5,029 nt of DNA. Origin: Bacillota bacterium (GTDB lineage Bacteria > Bacillota > Clostridia > DSM-8532). The translations under genes were made by a program, and so were the position numbers. The stretch spans positions 1 to 5,029 of the forward strand of contig JAEXPO010000662.1 of assembly GCA_023446675.1 (NCBI GenBank). Reading direction: 5' to 3'. This document shows, in pieces, positions 1 to 5,029 of this stretch (position 1 is the first letter of the stretch; the number at the start of each line of letters is the position of its first letter). The notes under the pieces are model-generated. The model was given only the letters and a program-made list of their open reading frames with translations, made no database searches and was not told the origin of the DNA.

Positions 1-1067
1 AGCTTTGCCTTCAGCTCATCGCTCCACTCGTTCTTGCTTCCCTCTGCCAAAACAAGGTTATAATTGTTGGTGAATTCCCCCAGTACCGATCCGAGTATAA
101 TCGGTATGTGCTTCGTTTCCTCCCGGAAGCCTTCCTTAAGAGGCGTGCCTCTGTAGTAGTCGTAATCGCAGGCAGGCGCCCACATCACCCTGGCCCCGGA
201 CTCCCGGAAAAGGTCGTCCATGGCCTTTGACGCGGCTCTCGCCAGCTTATAATACGGAACACCCTCAATTTCAGAAATGTCCGGGCCGGTTATTCCCAGA
301 TTTTCCAGCGTCAGCTCGGCAATTCTCCGGGATTCCTCCACGGTAACATCCTTTCCCTTGTGAAAAATACCGCTTAAGATAATAGCCTTGTGAAAAAGGC
401 CGTCCGCTGCGGGCGTTTGCAGCAGGGTAGCGATTTTACCACCCCCGCCGGACTGTCCGAACACCGTCACATTACCGGGATCTCCCCCAAAGGCCTCAAT
501 ATTATCCCGCACCCATTCAAGGGCAGCCACGATATCCGCAATGCCGAGAGTACCGGTATACCTGTATTCATCACCGAAGCCGGACAGATTCAAAAAGCCC
601 AGTACATTAAGGCGGTGATTAAGGCTCACCACAACCACATCCCCGAAGCGGGAAAGATTCTCGCCGTCATAGGCAAATTGCTCCACGCTGGAGCCGGCGC
701 TGTAGCCTCCGCCGTGAATCCAGACCATAACCGGCTTTTTAAGGCCTTTCCCGGTCTTCTGCGTCCAAATATTCAGATAATGGCAGCTTTCGTCCTGCGG
801 AAAGAAATAGTGGGGAATCACCCCTTCGTCAAAGGGAACCCGGGTGCTCATTTCACAGCAGACCGGGCCCAGGGCAAGAGCCTCCTTAACTCCTTCCCAG
901 GGTTTTACCCCCTCGGGCATGTGAAAGCGTCTCGCTTCGGCATACTTTATGCCTCTGAAAATGGTGGTTCCTTCAACGATCCGCCCCCGAAGCCTGCCGT
1001 TTCTGGTATCGACCAACGGCTCGTCCCCATTGCAGATAACCTGCCTGGTCAGTTTTTTAGGAAACAT
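1..1067 (-). CDS. Type B carboxylesterase (para-nitrobenzyl esterase-like), 3' end missing
   Basis: Serine hydrolase of the carboxylesterase type B family, expected to hydrolyse carboxylic esters in the cytosol; the natural substrate cannot be read from sequence. I translated 355 full codons without a stop before the left edge; relatives are usually about 450-550 residues, so the C-terminal part is missing. Visible landmarks are the oxyanion-hole motif HGGG at residues 118-121, the family second signature around residues 94-103 (ESCHYLNIWT), the nucleophile elbow GQSGG with Ser206, and GEF with Glu331 as probable triad acid. The triad His would lie beyond the window. The N-terminal block reads GIKYAEARRF (39-48), lacking the PPxG stretch common in the family. 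The ATG at 1067 is chosen because GGGAGG lies 6 bases upstream. No signal peptide is seen. It is the last visible gene of the operon, 31 bases after the preceding esterase. The family is certain; the substrate is unknown. Confidence 0.93.
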   Translation of the reverse strand, partial: MFPKKLTRQVICNGDEPLVDTRNGRLRGRIVEGTTIFRGIKYAEARRFHMPEGVKPWEGVKEALALGPVCCEMSTRVPFDEGVIPHYFFPQDESCHYLNIWTQKTGKGLKKPVMVWIHGGGYSAGSSVEQFAYDGENLSRFGDVVVVSLNHRLNVLGFLNLSGFGDEYRYTGTLGIADIVAALEWVRDNIEAFGGDPGNVTVFGQSGGGGKIATLLQTPAADGLFHKAIILSGIFHKGKDVTVEESRRIAELTLENLGITGPDISEIEGVPYYKLARAASKAMDDLFRESGARVMWAPACDYDYYRGTPLKEGFREETKHIPIILGSVLGEFTNNYNLVLAEGSKNEWSDELKAK

Positions 1068-1071
1068 AGGA

Positions 1072-1079
1072 CACCTCCC
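1072..1079 (-). promoter_or_regulatory. Ribosome-binding site of the carboxylesterase gene
   Basis: On the minus strand the sequence is GGGAGGTG, a near-perfect anti-Shine-Dalgarno match. The GGGAGG core ends 6 bases before the ATG at 1067, which fixes that start. Confidence 0.85.
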
Positions 1080-1098
1080 TGTTACTGTTTAAATCAAC

Positions 1099-1932
1099 TT
1101 AAAACGGACTGTGGCCCGTATTCTCCAGGCCGAAAAACTCAAGGGCGCGCTGAATGCCAAGATCCCAGAAGCGCCACTCGTGACGGTATCCCTCAAGGGT
1201 CCAGAATTCGGCTTCAATGCCCACTTCCTTAGCATGCTTTTCAAAAATTTTAAGATTTTCATAAATAAGGGTGTCCTCTGTGCCGCACCCAAACAAAAGC
1301 CTGGGGAGCTTACCCGTTCCTGCAAGTGAATCAAGCAGCGCCCAGGCATTCTCACTGGAGTGAATAAAGGCCTCCAGCCCTCCCCCGTTTTCCACCATGC
1401 TCCGGGTACGGGCCGCCAGCGGGTGGTCGCTGTTCAGGTATTCCTCGGTAAGCTCGTTGTAATTGGCAGGGGTTGCCGAAAGCACCGCCGCCGCCGCGAA
1501 CTTTTCAGGGTAATTGGCGGCAAACTTGATTGTACCGCGGCCACCCATGGACAGGCCCGCGATGAAGTTGTCCTCCCGCTTGTCGGATACGGGAAACCAG
1601 TTGTAAATTAACGGCATCAGCTCCTCCGTAACATAATCGTACATGCCGAAGCCCAGCATGCTCTTGTCCCAGTTGGAATAATTGCTGTTAAGGGCGCTGG
1701 GCATAACCACAACCAGATCCTTTTCGCAGGCGTAAAGGTCGATATTGGTTTTACGCAGCCAGTCCGTGTGATCCCCGAAGGTACCGTGGAGAAGCCATAG
1801 CACCTTATACTTCTTTCCGCTGCCGTAAAATTCCCTGGGGCTTTCGCCCCGATGCTTATCAGGCAAAATAATGCTGATCTCGTGGTTGGAATGAAGGTAC
1901 TGGCTTTCGAAATTCATAGTAACCAAAGACAT
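1099..1932 (-). CDS. Putative esterase, esterase D / tributyrin esterase-like family (paralogue 2)
   Basis: A complete 277-residue alpha/beta hydrolase of the putative esterase family (PF00756 type, which includes S-formylglutathione hydrolase, acetyl/feruloyl esterases and lactococcal tributyrin esterase). The core is LWLLHG (45-50, oxyanion region), followed by the nucleophile elbow GLSMGG with Ser128, then GTED with Asp220 and YRHEW with His251, giving a full catalytic triad. No signal peptide or membrane segment is seen, so it should be cytosolic. The ATG at 1932 has GGGAGGA 6 bases upstream; an internal Met at residue 6 is less well placed. It is clearly paralogous to the gene just upstream: over the stretch beginning SDKRED and spanning the nucleophile elbow, 20 of 38 residues match. 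It differs between elbow and acid (richer in Gly/Ala, ENGGG at 181-185) and carries an extra C-terminal tail (about residues 270-277). The ester substrate is unknown; a small acyl ester is likely for the family. A glutathione role is unlikely given the Gram-positive style of the locus. Confidence 0.94.
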   Translation of the reverse strand: MSLVTMNFESQYLHSNHEISIILPDKHRGESPREFYGSGKKYKVLWLLHGTFGDHTDWLRKTNIDLYACEKDLVVVMPSALNSNYSNWDKSMLGFGMYDYVTEELMPLIYNWFPVSDKREDNFIAGLSMGGRGTIKFAANYPEKFAAAAVLSATPANYNELTEEYLNSDHPLAARTRSMVENGGGLEAFIHSSENAWALLDSLAGTGKLPRLLFGCGTEDTLIYENLKIFEKHAKEVGIEAEFWTLEGYRHEWRFWDLGIQRALEFFGLENTGHSPF

Positions 1933-1938
1933 AGAAAA

Positions 1939-1945
1939 TCCTCCC
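1939..1945 (-). promoter_or_regulatory. Ribosome-binding site of the second esterase gene
   Basis: GGGAGGA on the minus strand, 6 bases before the ATG at 1932. This supports Met1 rather than the internal Met6 as the start. Confidence 0.85.
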
Positions 1946-1959
1946 GTTTATAATTATTC

Positions 1960-1984
1960 AGGCACCTGTTTTTTAAAAGTGCCT
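1960..1984. repeat. Inverted repeat in the gap between the two tandem esterase genes
   Basis: AGGCAC (1960-1965) and GTGCCT (1979-1984) form a perfect 6-bp stem with a 13-base A/T-rich loop. A run of six T (1984-1989) follows on the plus strand, so the hairpin looks like a rho-independent terminator only for transcription running against the genes. In the coding direction the 3' side is GAATAATTATAAA, with no T-tract. It could be a weak antisense terminator, a mRNA processing or stabilising hairpin, or chance; the stem is short. Confidence 0.35.
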
Positions 1985-1993
1985 TTTTTGAAA

Positions 1994-2782
1994 TCACAGC
2001 GCCCACTTGAGGGCTTTTTCAATGTATTCGTTCCAAAAGGTCCAGTTATGTGCGCCGGGGCCCTCCGCATAGGTATGGGCAACACCCTCGGCGGTGAGGA
2101 AATCATGATACCTTCTGTTGGCCTGGATGCCGAAATCCTCTGTACCGCAGGCTATATAGATATCGGGAATGGGCTGGCCCGCCGCTTTCTTTTCCTTTAT
2201 AAGCGCCTCCGGATCCTTGTCGCTTCCCAGAAGCTTGTTCAGATCGCCAAAGACCCGGGCGTAGTATTTATAATCGGCAAAGGCGTTTTTATAATCCGGG
2301 GACATACCTGCGATATTATAGGTTATCATCGCGGACGATAGAGCAATAACACGTCCGAACCGCTCCGAGTATTTAATGCCGTTTCTTATGGCTCCATAGC
2401 CGCCCATGGAGTAGCCGCCGATAAACGTATCCTCTCTTTTGTCGGAAAGAGAAAACATTTGGCGTGTGAATTCCACCAGCTCGTTTCCCACATATTCCGA
2501 ATAAAGCGCCCCCATATCCGTATCGTCCAGATAAAAGAAATTATCCCCCGAGGGCATAAACATGGCGATATTGTACTTTTCAGACAGCTCCTGCACAGGA
2601 CTTCCGTTAATCCAGTCCGTATAATTGCCGGTATAGCCGTGAAGCAGATAAAGCGCCTTCACAGGCCCCCTTTTAACCGGCTCCTGTCCGGGAGCCTCAA
2701 AGGTTTCCATGGGCACAAGAGCGTTAAAGGTGGTTAGCCGCCTTAATGCCTTCGAGCGATAGTTAATCTGTAAAAAAGCCAT
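1994..2782 (-). CDS. Putative esterase, tributyrin/acetyl esterase-like family (paralogue 1)
   Basis: A complete 262-residue alpha/beta hydrolase of the same putative esterase family as its downstream neighbour. LYLLHG (44-49) marks the oxyanion region, the nucleophile elbow is GYSMGG with Ser125, GTED supplies Asp216 and GPGAHNW supplies His245, so the triad is complete. The N-terminus MAFLQINYRS matches the style of family members, which begin with a short beta strand. The reading frame stays open upstream to an ATG at 2911, but that would overlap the exporter gene by 83 bases with unrelated sequence; the ATG at 2782 has GGGAGGA 7 bases upstream and is preferred. No signal peptide is seen. 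It lies 46 bases after the ABC gene stop, behind a possible terminator or attenuator, and 61 bases before the second esterase. The region between elbow and acid (about 155-205) is Tyr/Lys-rich and unlike that of its paralogue, suggesting a different acyl or alcohol pocket. The exact substrate is unknown. Confidence 0.94.
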   Translation of the reverse strand: MAFLQINYRSKALRRLTTFNALVPMETFEAPGQEPVKRGPVKALYLLHGYTGNYTDWINGSPVQELSEKYNIAMFMPSGDNFFYLDDTDMGALYSEYVGNELVEFTRQMFSLSDKREDTFIGGYSMGGYGAIRNGIKYSERFGRVIALSSAMITYNIAGMSPDYKNAFADYKYYARVFGDLNKLLGSDKDPEALIKEKKAAGQPIPDIYIACGTEDFGIQANRRYHDFLTAEGVAHTYAEGPGAHNWTFWNEYIEKALKWAL

Positions 2783-2789
2783 AGTAGAA

Positions 2790-2796
2790 TCCTCCC
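2790..2796 (-). promoter_or_regulatory. Ribosome-binding site that sets the start of the first esterase
   Basis: GGGAGGA on the minus strand, 7 bases before the ATG at 2782. It decides between this start and the in-frame ATG at 2911, which would give 43 extra residues read from within the ABC transporter 3' end. Confidence 0.88.
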
Positions 2797-2807
2797 TGTA
2801 TAGTGAT

Positions 2808-2827
2808 AAAACGGCTCCGGGCCGTTT
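2808..2827 (-). terminator. Possible rho-independent terminator or attenuator after the ABC exporter genes
   Basis: On the minus strand AAACGGC (2827-2821), a 5-base loop CCGGA and GCCGTTT (2815-2809) form a perfect 7-bp stem, beginning one base after the TGA of the exporter gene (2829-2831). The T-tract is only TTTT before ATCAC, so termination may be partial. Only 25 bases separate the hairpin from the next start codon, and these hold its ribosome-binding site. A separate esterase promoter would therefore have to lie inside the exporter gene; partial read-through that lowers esterase expression is the simpler reading. Confidence 0.5.
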
Positions 2828-2828
2828 C

Positions 2829-4687
2829 TCAAGCAAGCTCCGTAGCCCCTGTATAAAGCTGGTAATACCTTCCGCAAAGCCCCAAAAGATCCGTATGGCT
2901 GCCCCGCTCAATAATCGTGCCGTTTTCCAGCATCATAATGGCATTGGCATTGCGCACCGTGGAAAGACGGTGGGCAATGACGAGGGTGGTGCGGCCCTGC
3001 ATCAGCTTATCCATCCCGGATTCGATTAGCTTTTCCGTATGGGTGTCCACCGAGCTTGTGGCCTCGTCAAGGATAAGCACCGGGGGATTGGCAACCGCCG
3101 CCCGGGCTATGGAAAGAAGCTGGCGCTGGCCCTGGGAAAGGCTTAAGCCGTCATGGGCCAGAACGGTGTCGTAGCCCTTTGGAAGCTTTCGTATAAAGCT
3201 GTCGGCATTGGCAAGCCTTGCGGCACGCAGAACGTCCTCGTCCGTGGCGTCGGGATTGCCGTAGCGAATATTTTCCTTAATGGTGCCGTTAAAGAGGTGG
3301 ACATCCTGTAAAACCACGCCCAGCATACGCCTTAAGTCCGATTTTCTTATTCGTGTAATATCAATGCCGTCCACAACAATCCTTCCCTCATCAATATCGT
3401 AAAAGCGGTTGATAAGGTTGGTTATCGTGGTTTTCCCCGCGCCGGTGGAGCCGACAAAGGCCACCTTTTGTCCCGGCTTTGCAAAGAAGGAAACCGATTT
3501 CAATACGCTTTTTTCCGGCAGATAGCCGAAGGAAACCTCATGGAAGCGTATATCTCCCGCCAGAGGCACATAAGACGCGGAGGCCTCCCCGTCCTCAACC
3601 TTCCAGGCCCAGCCCGTCTCCTTTTTTACAAGGCGAACCGTTCCGTTATCCGGTTCAACAGGCGTGTCGATAACCTCAAAGATCCGCTCGGCACCCGCCA
3701 TGGCTGCCAAAAGGGCATTGAACTGGTTGGCAATCATGGTAATGGGCATGGAAAAGGAGCGGGTATATTGGAGAAAGGCGGCAATGGTTCCTATATCCAT
3801 GCGTCCGGAGAGCACCAGTAGCGCTCCGGCCATAACGGTTACGGCATAATTGGCATAGGAAAGGTTCATCATGACAGGCATCAGTATACCCGCAAAGGTC
3901 TGGGCTAGCGTGGCTGCCTGGCGCATGGCCTCGTTTTTTTCCCTGAAGGCCGCCTTCGCCTGCTCCTCCCTTGTGAAAGCCTTAACGACCTTCTGGCCCT
4001 CCATGTATTCCTCGATTAGCCCGTTGAGCTCACCCAGGGTCTTTTGCTGCATACGAAAATAACCGGAGCTCTTTTTGCCCACCGTCTTTGTAATCCAAAG
4101 CATCAGCACAAGAAAAAGCAGAACAAAAGCCGTAAGAAACGGGCTTAAAAGAAGCATCATAACAAAGACGCCCCCAACGGTTACCACAGAGGTTATAAGC
4201 TGGGACAGCCCCTGCTCCAGCGCCATGTTGATATTATCCACATCATTGGTAAAGCGGCTCATCATTTCGCCGTTGCTTCGCTTATCAAAATAATTAATGG
4301 GAAGATCCATCATGTGGCTGAAAAGATCCTTGCGGATCCGATTGGAGGTTCCCTGGGCAATTTTTACAACCAGCAGGCTGCTCACATAGGTAAGCACAAC
4401 GGATATAAGATAAATGACCGCCATAGTGAGAAGGGAGCCACCGAGGCTTTCAATGGAAGCGCCCTCCTTTATACCGTTAATAAGGGGCTTCAGGAACCAG
4501 GTGGCCAGCACCCCGGCCAGGGAGCTGAAAACGGTGAGCATAACGGCGATTAAAAGCTTCAAAGGGTTGCTGCCCAAATAGCGAAGAAGCCTTGCGAAGG
4601 TTCTTTGAGCGTTTTTGGGCTTCTCGAAGGATCGGAAGCCGGGGCCGCGCATTTCTGTTCTTTGTCCCTTATGTGGTGATGATTGAG

Positions 4688-4691
<4 letters not shown>
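2829..4691 (-). CDS. ABC exporter half-transporter, consensus-site subunit of a heterodimeric pair
   Basis: A complete 620-residue fused TMD-NBD half-transporter of the multidrug/lipid exporter fold (BmrD, LmrD, TM288-like); in the membrane it should pair with the upstream gene product and use ATP to export an unidentified substrate. About six membrane segments are visible near 46-69, 88-110, 165-182, 186-203, 267-292 and 299-322, with intracellular coupling regions around 127-154 and 228-245. The NBD has the A-loop Tyr390 (FGY), Walker A GSTGAGKTT (414-422), Q-loop Gln462, signature LSQGQ (518-522), Walker B VLILDE with Glu543, D-loop SSVD (546-549) and switch His574. Glu543 and His574 are intact, but the third signature Gly is Gln, as expected if this signature faces the partner's degenerate site. 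A roughly 35-residue linker (343-380, with WAWK) joins TMD to NBD. The ATG at 4691 overlaps the upstream TGA as ATGA, implying translational coupling; AGGAAGGGAG lies 9 bases upstream. Confidence 0.96.

Positions 4692-5029
<338 letters not shown>

Noticed and set aside
390..1232. Long plus-strand open frame of 280 codons
   Set aside because: It lies antisense to the carboxylesterase and the end of the second esterase, both of which show full family motifs. Its product is low-complexity in style with no recognisable domain, and no ribosome-binding site was seen for it.
1933..1993. Promoter for the second esterase (TTAAAA, 17 bases, TATAAA on the minus strand)
   Set aside because: The putative -10 directly abuts the ribosome-binding site, so the transcript would start within or after it. 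The match is what A/T-rich spacer sequence gives by chance.
2783..2911. N-terminal extension of the first esterase to an ATG at 2911
   Set aside because: It would overlap the exporter's conserved C-terminus by 83 bases. The added residues resemble no esterase N-terminus, and the downstream ATG at 2782 has a strong, well-spaced ribosome-binding site.
3468..3821. Plus-strand open frames within the ABC gene (for example 3468-3821, 4075-4293, 4314-4553)
   Set aside because: All are antisense shadows of a complete, motif-verified ABC half-transporter and show no domain of their own.

Overview
The window is a single run of five co-oriented genes, all on the minus strand, so transcription runs from right to left. 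Several traits point to a Gram-positive anaerobe of the Clostridia type, possibly Lachnospiraceae or a relative: base composition is roughly balanced, ribosome-binding sites are strong and purine-rich (GGGAGG cores), packing is tight, and the ABC exporter subunit has the RGPG...KPKNAQ N-terminus and the WAWK-containing TMD-NBD linker I associate with that group. The taxonomic call is inference from protein style, not from a marker gene.

In the order of transcription, the right end (4688-4996) holds the last 102 codons of an ABC exporter half-transporter whose catalytic Glu and switch His are replaced by Asp and Gln. Its neighbour (2829-4691), overlapping by ATGA, is a complete half-transporter with an intact Walker B Glu and switch His but an LSQGQ signature. 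Together they look like a heterodimeric, asymmetric type IV (type I exporter fold) ABC exporter of the BmrCD / LmrCD / TM287-288 kind, with one consensus and one degenerate ATP site. A short GC-rich hairpin with a weak T-tract follows the stop codon of the second subunit.

Three serine hydrolases of the alpha/beta fold then follow: two tandem, diverged paralogues of the putative esterase (esterase D / tributyrin esterase-like) family (1994-2782 and 1099-1932) and a type B carboxylesterase (1-1067) that runs off the left edge before its catalytic His. None has a visible signal peptide, so all should be cytosolic. Intergenic gaps are 31 to 61 bases, each with a strong ribosome-binding site, which suggests one operon, perhaps with attenuated expression after the exporter genes. 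No promoter was recognised; the operon promoter probably lies beyond the right edge.

The joint role of an asymmetric exporter and three different esterases is not known from the sequence. Handling of an ester-containing or acylated small molecule or sugar (hydrolysis inside, export outside) is a reasonable but unproven idea. The last 33-34 bases are a pure G run that replaces conserved ABC signature codons, and they are almost certainly a sequencing or assembly artefact at a contig end rather than biology.
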